From Closterium sp. Naga37s-1 (taxonomy: Eukaryota > Streptophyta > Zygnematophyceae > Desmidiales > Closteriaceae): a stretch of DNA of 64,000 nt. Location of the stretch: contig CANJKZ010000078.1 in the NCBI GenBank assembly GCA_947471745.1, forward strand, positions 2,112,501 through 2,176,500, written 5' to 3'. The notes under the pieces were generated by a model that had not been told where the DNA came from, ran no database searches, and worked only from the letters and a program-made list of their open reading frames with translations. The translations under genes were made by a program, and so were the position numbers. How positions within the stretch are numbered: the stretch's first letter is position 1; every line of letters begins with the position of its first letter. Of the stretch, positions 9,636 to 19,445 are shown one piece after another.

Positions 9636-11730
9636 CTATGCAAGGCGAGAACCTGTGTCAACGAGACCTAACTGCACACAACACCTCTGGTGGTCACAAG
9701 GCGGCAGGGCCTTGGTGAAGATGTATGCAGTGTTGGCCTCGGACTCAACAAAGTCGAAACGAGCCTGTCCACGCCTCTGCAACTCTCGTAGAAGAAAGTA
9801 CCTGGCGTTAATGTGCTTCACTCTGCTCTCCAGTCGCGGCTCTCGACAGAGGAGAATCGTCGCCTTGTTATCAGTGAACAAGGTCGGCGCAACCTCGGCC
9901 GCTCACTAAGGTCAGTGAGCAAGAACGTCAGCCAGCGCAGCTCCTGTGCAGCCATAGCTCCAGCGTAGATCTCGGCCTCAGCAGTAGACGTCAAGACCGA
10001 GGAGGAACGTGTGGACCTCCACGAAACAGCTCCAGAGCCCAGGCTGAAACAGTACCCCTGAGTAGACCTGTGCGTCTCGGCGTCGTCAGCGAAAGAAGAG
10101 TCACAGTGACCAGTAAGCACGACGTCCTGTCTCCCTCCAAGAACCAGCCCCACGCCTGATGTCGTCGCTAGGTACTTCGCCACCCTCACAGCAGCTGTCC
10201 AGTGAACTGGACGGTGTTTCCCTGGCGCAACAAAGCGAGCAAGGATGCTAAGAGGGAAGGCGAGGTCCGGGCGAGTACAAGTCATCAAGTACATGAGGCA
10301 GCCCACAAGCTCTGCGTAAGGACCACTAGACTCGAACAGCTCGTCAGGAAAGGGTCCGGTGAGTTTGTGGTCAACGGCAAGAGGTATGCGCTGTACAGTA
10401 GAGTGGTGAAGCTCGAACCGCTGAAGGACCTGCTGCACCATGTGTGACTGTGAGAGTGTAATGGTGCAAGCAGCTCTGTCCCTGGTGATCTGCAGGCCAA
10501 GGTAGTGGTGCAGCTCACCAAGGTCAGTGCAAGTGTGTCTCTTCTGCAGTTCGAGCTTCACGTCAGCCAAAGCAACCCTGTCAGCAGTGGCAAAAACCAG
10601 GTTGTCGACGTAGACCATTACAAAGAACGGTGTGGAGCCACGACAAACGAACAGCGACTGGTCGGCAGAAGAAGGCTGGAAACCAAGGTCAGAAAGGGTA
10701 GAGCGAAGGGTGTCGTGCCACTCACGAGGAGCCTGACGGAGACCGTAGATCGGTCGCCTAAGCCTCCACTGGGTCCCAGGAGGGAAAGTGCCAGTGAAGG
10801 CAGAGGGATGACGTAACCAGACCTCCTCGTGTAGGATACCCTGAAGGAAAGCAGTCGAGAAGTCAAGAGAGTGTAATTCGTAGTCTCTCTGTGCTGCTAC
10901 GTGCAGTAACACCCAAAGAGTGGTCATCTTCGGGGTAGGCGCGAAGGTCTGAAAGAAGTCAACTCCCTCGCGCTGACTGAAACCTCTGGCCACATAGCGC
11001 GCCTTGAAGACCGGAGGAGATCCCGGTGGCCGCTTCACCCTGAAGATCCACATGCCATCGACTACGTTCGCCCCAAGGGGGGGAACCTCGTCGACGTAGG
11101 TGCCTGTGGATCTGTAGGAGGCCATCTTTGAGTCCATGGCAGCTCTCCACTGAGAGGCCCAAGGCCCTGACACTGCCTCAGCGTAAGTGCGAGGAGTCGG
11201 TATGTCAAGGGCGTCGGGGTTTCCCTCAGGGATGAGCAGCATGGCACAGAGATGAGGGGAAGAGGCTGCCAGGAACTCCTGCTCAAACTGTCTGTCCTCT
11301 AGGGCGTCACAGCCAAGGGCAGACTCACCCCCGACGGCCAGAGGACTGGTAGGAGGAGCAGCCACAAGACTGGTGGCGTAGTCAAGGCAGCGAGTAGAGG
11401 CAAAATCAGTGACTGCGGCAGTAAGAGCGGAGACAGAGGACAGAGAAGCACGTGGGTCGGTAACAAGAGAGGCGAGAACACGAGAGAAAACAGGACGGTA
11501 CGTGCGGTAGTAGTCTGTGACAGGAATAGAGAGGGAAGCAGTGAGAGCCGATTCAGGAGGAGAAGGAAGTACAGAATGAGACAAACGAGGCGGACTAGAA
11601 CGAAACAGGGCAGTACGAAGGTCAGTGAAGGGAACAGGGGACGAGGGACGAGCATGAGGAGAGCGTCGAAAAGGCGAAGTGTGAGAAAGCGGAGGGGACA
11701 ACGGGGGTAGAGGAAGAGGGAAAACAGCTG
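9636..11730 (-). pseudogene. E2 pol, reverse transcriptase and RNase H
   Basis: The long minus-strand frame begins in the IN-RT linker and runs through the RT core (GMWIFRVKRPPGSPP, LDFSTAFLQG, YGLRQAPREWH) to RNase H (TGHCDSSFADD, SSVLTSTAEAEIYAG). The RT active-site motif reads YVDN rather than YVDD, so one catalytic aspartate is lost. A frameshift near 9850 moves the last 80 residues (DNKATILLCRE ... FTKALPPCDHQR) to another frame ending at 9636. Confidence 0.9.
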
Positions 11731-13555
11731 AGGAGGGGTCAGGAGGAGGAAGCGGAGGACTAGAGACGGGAGGAGAGGGGGGGAGGGAGGAGAAGGAGAG
11801 GGGAGACCAAGGGTCCGAAGACCAGAGACAGGAGGAGGAGGAGGTGGCTGTTGCTGCTGCTGCCGCTGCTGCGGCTGCTCCTGCTCCAGCTGCTGCTGCT
11901 CCAGCCGCTGTAGCTCCAGCTGCTGCCGCTCCAGCTCTCTCTCCTCTCGCTCCAACTGCAGCTGCTCCTCACGGGCACGGCGAACACGGGCCTGGTGCCG
12001 GGTTGGGTAGGGGTGGGGGGGAGGAGTAGTGTCTGGAGCAGTGGTAGCCCCAGGACCGCTCTCCAAAGAACCAGTCGCACCACCCCCAGAGCCAGCACCA
12101 CCAGAAGTAACAGGGTCCGTCCCAGGCTCTCCAGGTCCAGTAGAGGGCGCACCCCCAGTCGTAGCACCCCCAGGGATAGCTCCACTAACACCAGCTCCCC
12201 GAAGACTAGAGTCTCCTGCAGTCACGGCTCAGCTCCAACTCCAGCACCCCCAGAACCAGGACCTCGCACAGGTACGCTCTCTGCTCCAACTCCAGCACCT
12301 ATAGAGCTAGCACCTCCAGGGTCCTCGCCACGAAAACCGGCTCCCACAGGGTCTGCTGTAGGCTGGGAGGAGGACTGCGGGGAAGGAGGCTGCACCTGAG
12401 GGGCTACCAAGGGGGGAGAGGTAGCGTGGGACACACCTGACGGGGCAGGACCAGGGGGGGAAGGCTGTACCGAGGGAGCAAGAGGGGGAGCTGAAGTCAG
12501 GAAGAGAGGGGCAAGAGGAACCGGGAGACCTCGACAGGGGTACCTGACGTAGTAGGGGACGGACTCGTCGAAACGGACGTCACAAGAGTCAAAGAACCGG
12601 TGGTAAAAGGTGTAGTCAGACGAGTCCTCAGGGAAACCAAGGAACACGTAGGAAACAGCGCGAGGCAAGATCTTGTTCGTGGAGGTGTCGCGAACAAGTG
12701 CCAAGCAACCCCAGACACGAAAACGCGACGCAACACCAGGGGACCCGGTCCAAAGACTGGTCGGTAAAACCTCTGGCCGAGCGACACGTGGCCAAAGTTT
12801 TAGCTGGTGAGCGGCATACCGAACTGCGTAGGGCCATAGAAAATGGGGGGCACGGGCGTGCGTCATGGAGGTGCGGGCGATCTCCATGACCAAGCCTATG
12901 AGGCGCTCAGCAACCCCATTCTGCTGTGGGGACTCTGGAAGCGTCCAGGACTGACGGATGCCCTGCTCGCGACAGAATCCAGCGAGAATGCCAGAGCGAA
13001 ACTCACCCCCGCTGTCGGAGTGAAGACAGCTGACACGACGACCACGAGTGTCCGCAGTGGTAAGCAACCACCGGATCAGCGTAGAAGTCACGTCAGACTT
13101 CTTCGCCAGGGGGAACACTGTGGTGTAGCGGGAGTAGTCATCAATGACCATGAGAAAGAAACTCTCTTGCTCAGGGCCAGGGCGCGAGGCGGGGCCCCAG
13201 ACGTCCAAGTGGAGAGTCTCGAAGGGCTCGGTGGCCGGATGAAGGGAGGAGGAGTGAGGGGTGGCGCGCAGCCGACCCTCGACGCAGGGACCGCAGGGTG
13301 GCGCAAGCGAAGGCGGCAACGACAGCAAGACATGCGGGAGGCCTAAGACAAGACGCTGACTAGACATAGCGCGCAGGCGAGAAATGGACGGGTGCCCCAT
13401 CCGGTGGTGCCACAAAACAGTGGGGTGGGCAAGCGACCGGCAGGAGCACGACGCAGCAACTGGACCAGACACTGGAACCTGACCAGACACAGCTACCTGG
13501 GGAGACGCGGCAACCTGGTGAGACGCGGGAACCTGACGGGGGACAGTGACAGGGG
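11731..13555 (-). pseudogene. E2 pol, GAG-pre-integrase, integrase and linker
   Basis: Coding strand order is the GAG-pre-integrase motif LWHHRMGHPS, CGPCVEG, then the integrase core with catalytic residues in LDVWGP, LHSDSGGEF and SPQQNGVAER. It continues past RVWGCLALVRDTS to a Pro/Ser-rich segment and the 11840-12330 linker (Gln/Glu-rich and GAG-type repeats). A frame change near 12225 separates integrase from the linker. Confidence 0.88.
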
Positions 13556-13597
13556 TCAGGGGCAGTAGCTGCTGCTGCTGTCGCTGCTGCTGCCGCT

Positions 13598-13636
<39 letters not shown>

Positions 13637-14280
13637 GCTGCCCTCGAGGGCCAATGTGAATTGTGTAGAGACCAGAGCCCGGCTCAGCGGTAAAGGTGGC
13701 GAGAGGCGCGTACGTGTCCCCGTTGACACAAACCGCGGTCTCGCCAGAAGGCTCAATCCACACACCCACGTGCTGACTCACGAGCGGCCTCACGCCCACC
13801 AAGTTCCTCGAGAACGAGGGGACGTGGAAGCCGGTCAGAGAACCGGAGGGAACAGCCGGGCACAGAATCGTAGTAGTGTAGCGAGCAGTGACTGGTCCCA
13901 AAGTGGGATCACCCAGTGCTACAAAGACCGGCGTAGGAAGCAGGGTAAGTGTCGTGCGGTCGCGGAAGAAACAGTGGGAAGCTCCGTAGTCCAGAGTGAA
14001 AGATAGCGAAGCGTCCTCCGGAGCAGCTCCTGGACTAGTGTCTACACAAGTACCTACACTAGCAATAGGCACCTCAGCAAGACTAGCACCTAAGCTAACA
14101 ACACTCGAGTAAACAGAGTCAAAAGCACCAGAGTCAACAACAGCATACATAGCATGAGGAGTTCCGAAGAGATCAACCAACTGAGAAGCCAACATGCCCC
14201 ACAGAGCGGGGCCGTACGTCTGAACAAGGGGAAGCCAGTCAGGGGCGAGGCCGTCAACGCCGTAGGCCAATCGAACCGTG
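13556..14280 (-). pseudogene. E2 pol, aspartic protease with a poly-Gln tract
   Basis: The coding strand contains AMYAVVDSGAFDS and the protease motif SFTLDYGASHCFFRD (D-Y-G-A in place of D-S-G-A), ending NLVGVRPLVSQHV. It is followed by an imperfect CAG repeat (13565-13645) encoding poly-Gln interrupted by two TAG stops, each one base from CAG. Confidence 0.85.
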
Positions 14281-15509
14281 TCAGTATGCTGAGCAAAGCA
14301 CTGACCCGGTGGGTGGTTGCGGCCACAAGGCTGGCTGCGGCGGGCACCTGTCAGAACGTGATAGGTGCAGGGAGGGTGGACGACACCGCGCTGCAGCTGA
14401 CGCTGTCCTGACTCCTACCCCGAAACTTGCTGCAGTGGCTGCTGCGAGGGGAAAGGCTGCTGCTGCTGCTGCTGCCGTCGAGTCAGGTACCACGCCGCTG
14501 CTCCACCCCCTGCGGCTGGCAGACCAGTAGGTGGCTGACGAACCCGGGCGTCACCTCCACCAGCTGCAGCAGGGGAGTCACCGGCCGCTGCACGAGGCGC
14601 TCCTCGAGCGCCTGCACTCCCGCCACCGCCGCTCGCCACGTCACCCCCACCGCCTCCGCCGCCTTTGCCCGCACCCTGACCGCCCCTCCTACCACTCCTA
14701 CCCCGAGACCGCAAAGAAGTCGTAACAGCAGTTGCGGTCACGTCAGTAGCGGCAGTGGCGAGGAAGGCATTAAAGGTGGGCAGCTGAGGGACAGTGCACG
14801 CGTAGAACAGTGGAGGGGGCACAACACCAGAGGCAGAGGCTACCGAGCGGAGGTTGCTCTCGACGTCCTTGAGGGCCGACTCAAGGACCTCGATAGTGAG
14901 CTCGCTAGGGTGCTTCTGAAGAAGCGCGTCACGAACCGAAGCAAGGCGGTCAGGGAGGCTAGTGGCGATGAAATAGATAGTAATCGCCATGTGGGGAGGG
15001 AGCACTGCAAGCTGTGCGTCAGTGCAAGCAGCGCGGTAGCTAGAATCGAGCAAGCGCAAATGAGTGATCAAGTCAGCAGTGCGCTCAAACGAGGCGAGGT
15101 CGGGAAACAGGAACGGAAGGAACAGGCGACCAAGAGAGACAGTGGTGGGAGTAGCGTAGCGGGCCTTGATCGCAGTCAGGAACTCACTAGCCGTGCGAAC
15201 CTGAGTGAAGTGGGTCTCCTTAGACTCAGGGAGGAGGCTGCTAAGGGTGATGCAGGCCGCAGCGTCACACGACTTCCACGCTGTCACGTCAGCACGCTCG
15301 CGTGCATAACCGTCACTGTCTGCAGGTGTGGGGTCAGGTGCTAAGGGTGCAGGGTCAGCTGGCTCAGGTAGGTCACCGGAAGCGTGCGCCCACAGAGTCT
15401 CGTGTGCCTGAACCTGGCTCTCTAGGAGGCGGCGCACACGCAGGAGCCAGACCGAGAACTCGAGCGGCCTACCCTCAGCGTCAAAGCGCAGGACCCTAGG
15501 GGTCGCCAT
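14281..15509 (-). pseudogene. E2 gag with C-x13-C-x3-H-x4-C zinc finger
   Basis: The likely start is the ATG at 15509 (MATPRVLRFDAEGRP), chosen because the same motif begins gag in E3 and E8. The UBN2-like gag body (SLGRLFLPFLFPDL, FIATSLPDRLASV) is followed by Arg/Gly-rich sequence, a frame break near 14415, and a zinc finger at 14290-14380 with spacing C-x13-C-x3-H-x4-C. There is no ordinary C-x2-C-x4-H-x4-C knuckle. Confidence 0.85.
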
Positions 15510-16343
15510 AGCGGAAGCGTAGAGGTGGATACTGCTGCTGCCGAAACCCAAAACGCCTAAAGGGCCTGCGTAGGGCATGACAGACAGTGCGACACGACGA
15601 GAAGGACGCGACTGGCAGGGACGGGCGCGACAGGCACGGACGGGCAAGGTGCACGGGGCGCGACGGACAGGCAGGGCGCAGCGGGGGCGCGACGGACGGG
15701 CAAGGCGCACGGGGCGCGACGGACGGGAAGGGCGCACAGGGCGCGACGGACAGGCAGGGCGCACGGGGCGCGACGGACGGGCAGGGCGCAGCGGGGGTGC
15801 GACGGACGGGCAGGACGCACAGGGCGCATGCGACGGGACGAGACGGGAAGCGCGACATGGACGGGACGGGACGGGACGGACGGCGCGACGCGGCGAGACA
15901 GAAGGGATGATGGGACGGGACGGGACAGCAGGGGGCGACACGACGGGACAGCAGGGGCGACGGAACGGGACGAGACAGCAGGGGCGACGGGACAGCAATG
16001 GCGATGGGACGGGACAGGACAGCAGGGGCGACGCGACGGTAGGGGCGACGGGACGGGACAGCAGGGGCGACGGGATAGCAGGGGCGACGGGACGGGATGG
16101 GACAGCAGGGGCGACGGGATGGGACAACAGGGGCGACGGGACTGCAGGGGCGACGGGACGGGACGGGACAGCAGGGGCGACGCGACGCAGGTGCAGCGGG
16201 CGCTAGGGCACGAGAGAGACGAGCACGAGAGGCGCTAGGGGACAGTACGGCGTAACAGGCACTAGGGTACGGGACAGGCTCGGGCGCTACGGACGTGAAT
16301 GAGAGGAACGAGGTCCTACAGGATCCTAACCTAGGTGATACCA
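15510..16343 (-). repeat. E2 leader minisatellite
   Basis: Between the primer-binding site and gag, the coding strand consists of C-rich tandem repeats: CCGTCGCCCCTGCTGTCCCG-type units at 15890-16200 and CGTCGCGCCCCG-type units at 15650-15850. The frame in phase with gag stays open back to 16127 as a Pro/Arg/Ser-rich stretch. Confidence 0.85.
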
Positions 16344-16452
16344 TGTCAAGAATGAAAGTGTTGGTTTCACTAAGGTTGGTTGGGGTACATAAACCTAACC
16401 CTAACAGTTGTACCCCCTATAACACACATCACTAAGACTACAACATTTGGCA
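16344..16452 (-). repeat. E2 5' LTR
   Basis: 109 bp, identical to the other LTR except for one base near the end (TTTGGCA for TTTGACA). On the coding strand the adjacent internal sequence is the primer-binding site TGGTATCACCTAGG. Confidence 0.93.
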
Positions 16453-17115
16453 GGCCTGCACCAAGGCCTATGATTCACTTTTAGGCACGTTAATGCATCA
16501 GGATCCCTCTGTGTAGAATCCCTGATCGACGGTGTCCCCTAAAAAAAAGCCTGAAAGTTCAGTGTTACCTTAAAAAAGAGTCTGATGCATCAGTGTTCCC
16601 TTTTAGCAAAGGCTGATATTAAAGGTCTTTAAATAAGATAACACTAGAAAGCAAGCAAGACGCGCCACAGGTGCAAGCAACAGGACAGAACCCTCGCATC
16701 GCAGCTTGCCAGCATTGCTGTGTTGCAACCTTCTCATTGGTCAACCCATATGATGCAGCAAAACTGGCCAATGATCTGACCAGTCGCACCAACAAAACAG
16801 CCCTCAAAGTGAATAACACGGGGCGAATTTGTCTGGTATTCACCGCCAAGCAGTGCTGACACCGCGGGAATCTGAGATTCCCTGTACTTCGGGGCAAATC
16901 CACTCGGAACGGCTAGGAATCGCATTCAGTGTCAGTTTTGTTACAACATAGTGGAATCAGTGTGCCTAAAAAAAAATTCATGAAAGTTCAGTGTAGGCAC
17001 ACAAAACCAGTACCACAAAAAGCTGAACACTGAAAGATCAGTGTAGGTACACAAAACCTCCCTGAAAATCAGGAATTTCAAGGTATAATTCCTGATATCA
17101 TATGGCCTGCTTGGC
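16453..17115. other. AT-richer non-coding block with short palindromic repeats
   Basis: After the right GGCCT duplication, composition drops in GC. Around 16520-16620 and 16975-17070 a degenerate unit with a TGA...TCAGTGT core and an A-run recurs roughly every 31 bp. With 9271-9331 it may be one older insertion in the E1 leader that E2 later split. No protein was recognised. Confidence 0.5.
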
Positions 17116-17645
17116 ACATCGTTTTTCTACCCGAATCGCGCCCCTAGGCGAGCAGTTTTTCCTGCCCAAATCGCGCCCCTAGGCGAGCCGTTTTTCCTGC
17201 CCAAATCGCGCCCCTAGGCGAGCCGTTTTTCCTGCCCGAATCGCACCCCTGGGCGAGCCGTTTTTCCCGTGCACCCTGCAGCTCTGCAGCCCGCGCGCTA
17301 CCCTGCCCTGCAGCCCGTGCGCTGCCCTGCCCTGCTGCCCGCACGCCCTGCAGCCCGCGCGCCGCCCTGCCCTGCCCTGCTGCCCGCACGCCCTGCAGCC
17401 CGCAAGCTGCCCTGCCCTGCAGCCCGCGCGCTGCCTTGCCTTGCAGCCCGCACGCCCTGCATCCCATCCGCCCTGCAGCCCGCATGCCCTGCATCCCGTG
17501 CGCGCCGCACTGCAACCCACACTGCCCTGCCGCCCGCGTGCCTGCGCTGCCCACGCCCTGCGCGCCTTGCTGCCCGTGTGCCCTGCTCCTTGCGCGCCCC
17601 GCTGCCCGCCCGTGCGCACTCTGCTGCCCACGCACCCTACTGTCC
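17116..17645 (+). repeat. E1 leader minisatellites
   Basis: Four copies of a roughly 36-bp unit with CGCGCCCCTAGGCGAGC (17126-17265) are followed by a C-rich array of CCTGCAGCCCGCACGCC-type units to about 17640. The first unit matches 9210-9270 left of E2. Confidence 0.8.
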
Positions 17646-19085
17646 TCTGCAGCCTCTCCTACAGTCGCTACTACTGTTGCAGCCACAGCACCTGCCACTA
17701 CAGCGACTACCGCTACTGCTACAGCTTAAGCTACAGCGGTCGCTACTGACGCCCTTGCGCCGCTGCTACTGACTGCCACTGCCTGTCATGGCCACTATCA
17801 CGGTCGTAGCAGCATCTGGGAGAGGACAGCAGCAGCAGTAACATCAGCCGAAGACTCTATCGCCGCACCAGCTTCGCAAGTAGGTTATTCAACGAGGCTG
17901 CTCTGGTCCTAGAGCTTGGGATTTCATAGGTGCTGGAGGTACTTGAGCTGCTGGTGCTGGAGGTGCTAGAGCTGGAGGTGCTTGAGGTGCTAGAGCTGGA
18001 GGTGCTGGAGGTAATGGAGCTACTGGTACTGCAAGTGCTAGAGCTGGAGGTACTGGAGGTGCTGGAGCTGGAGGTGATGGAGGTACTGGAGCTACTAGTA
18101 CTGTAGGTGCTGGAGCTGGAGGTACTGGAGGTGCTGGGGCTGGTGGTACTGGAGGTGCTGGAGTTGGAGGTACTGGAGGTGCTAGAGCTGGAGGTGCTGG
18201 AGGTGCTGGAGCTGTTGGCGGTATGGGTACTGCGCTGCGCCGACCTTTTTTCTACCTGCCACCTCCTGACTCGGCACTTCGTCAGGTTCTTAGTCTTGCG
18301 CCTTCCACTGGCCTTACTCCGCCTCTCCTGTGTCCTCCCCTGACCAGTCATAGCCACCATTACTGCCTGGCTCCCCACTGCCTGCTCCGTCTCCTTACCC
18401 TACGCAGACAGGCACCCTCGCAGAGCGTCGTGAGCCTGAGTCTCATCCTGCCTCCCTCGTTCACACTGTCGTCGTGCTCGTCGACCTTGTCTTCCACCTT
18501 TCCCTGGCACGCACACTATGGTACTTCGTCCTTCCTCTGTTCCACAGCGTGTTGCTCTGCCGTCTCTTCCGGCGTCCTCTCTTCCTGACGTTCCTGACCC
18601 TGAGTCTGACCTTGCTCGTGCTGCTAGTCCTACTGTCACTCGTCTCCTCGCCACTGTTTTCACCGACCCTTCCTTCGAGTCTACTGCTGCGTCTTCCCTA
18701 GTCACTGAGCTAGTCGACTTTGTTGCTACCAGTCGTCTCCACTACATCGCGAGTCTTGTTACTGAGTCTGGGTCTGTCTCTCCTCCGTCCGTCGGGGGCG
18801 AACTTGCCCTTGGCAGTGACGTCCTTGAGGACAGACAGTTTGAGCTTAAGTGTCTTGCGACCGCTTTACCTCGTTTCGCGTCCATGCTGCTTTGCCCTGA
18901 GGAAGACCCGGATGCACTTGACATATCTACCCCGCGCTCTTATGAAGAGGCGATCACAAGTGAATACTCCTCTCAGTGGCAGACAGCCATGGACGCAGAG
19001 ATGGCTTCCTAGAAGTCCACAGGCACCTACCTTGACAAAGTTCCCCCACCTGGGACGAACATAGTCGATGGCATGCGGATTTTCA
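17646..19085 (+). pseudogene. E1 pol remnant: linker and start of RT
   Basis: A start-like ATG at about 17789 (MATITVVAASGRG) is followed almost at once by linker repeats (17890-18240, GGAGGTGCTGGAGCT units). Gag, protease and integrase are therefore deleted. From about 18500 the frame gives the segment before RT (PEEDPDALDISTPRSYEEA, SSQWQTAMDAEMAS), has a TAG at 19010 and stops at GM.IF where E3 begins. Confidence 0.75.
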
Positions 19086-19219
19086 TGTTAGAATGTTGTG
19101 AACGAGAATGAATGAACTAGCAAAGAGTTGGGTACAAGTACTAACCCTAATTGGGTTGTACCCCTTATGGGCTACCCCACTACAGCCTACACAAATGTAT
19201 AAGCTATAATGTTCTGACA
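19086..19219 (-). repeat. E3 3' LTR
   Basis: 134 bp with the paired GGGTACAA...TTGTACCCC motif. It is followed internally by ACAGCCCCATAGGCAAAGTGGGGG, the complement of a purine-rich tract. Confidence 0.92.
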
Positions 19220-19445
19220 CAGCCCCATAGGCAAAGTGGGGGAGAACAAGTGGTCACAAGACCAGTCAAGAAAAGCAAAGCAAGCTCAAGGTGGATCACA
19301 AAGTCACCACACAGTCCGAGCACAAGCAAAGGGCCACAAGGTCAGATCACATGCAGAGTTATATAAAGAGAACAAACAATACAGTGATCATACCCTAGCA
19401 AGTGCAAGAATGCAGGTATATATATAGATCACAGTACAAGCAGGG

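Larger units (their letters stand above)
9332..16452 (-). mobile_element. E2: short-LTR copia retrotransposon, minus strand
   Basis: Flanked by direct 109-bp LTRs (9332-9440 and 16344-16452) that differ at one position, and by the 5-bp duplication GGCCT (9327-9331, 16453-16457). On the coding strand the 5' LTR is followed by the primer-binding site TGGTATCACCTAGG, a long C-rich repeat leader, gag, protease, integrase, reverse transcriptase and RNase H, then a purine tract (CTGGGGGTG) before the 3' LTR. The coding region is broken by frameshifts, so it is non-autonomous. Confidence 0.95.

Noticed and set aside
16619..16925. Small open frames of 60-94 codons in the E1/E2 interval
   Set aside because: No recognisable domain, no supporting signals, and overlapping on both strands in non-coding AT-richer sequence.
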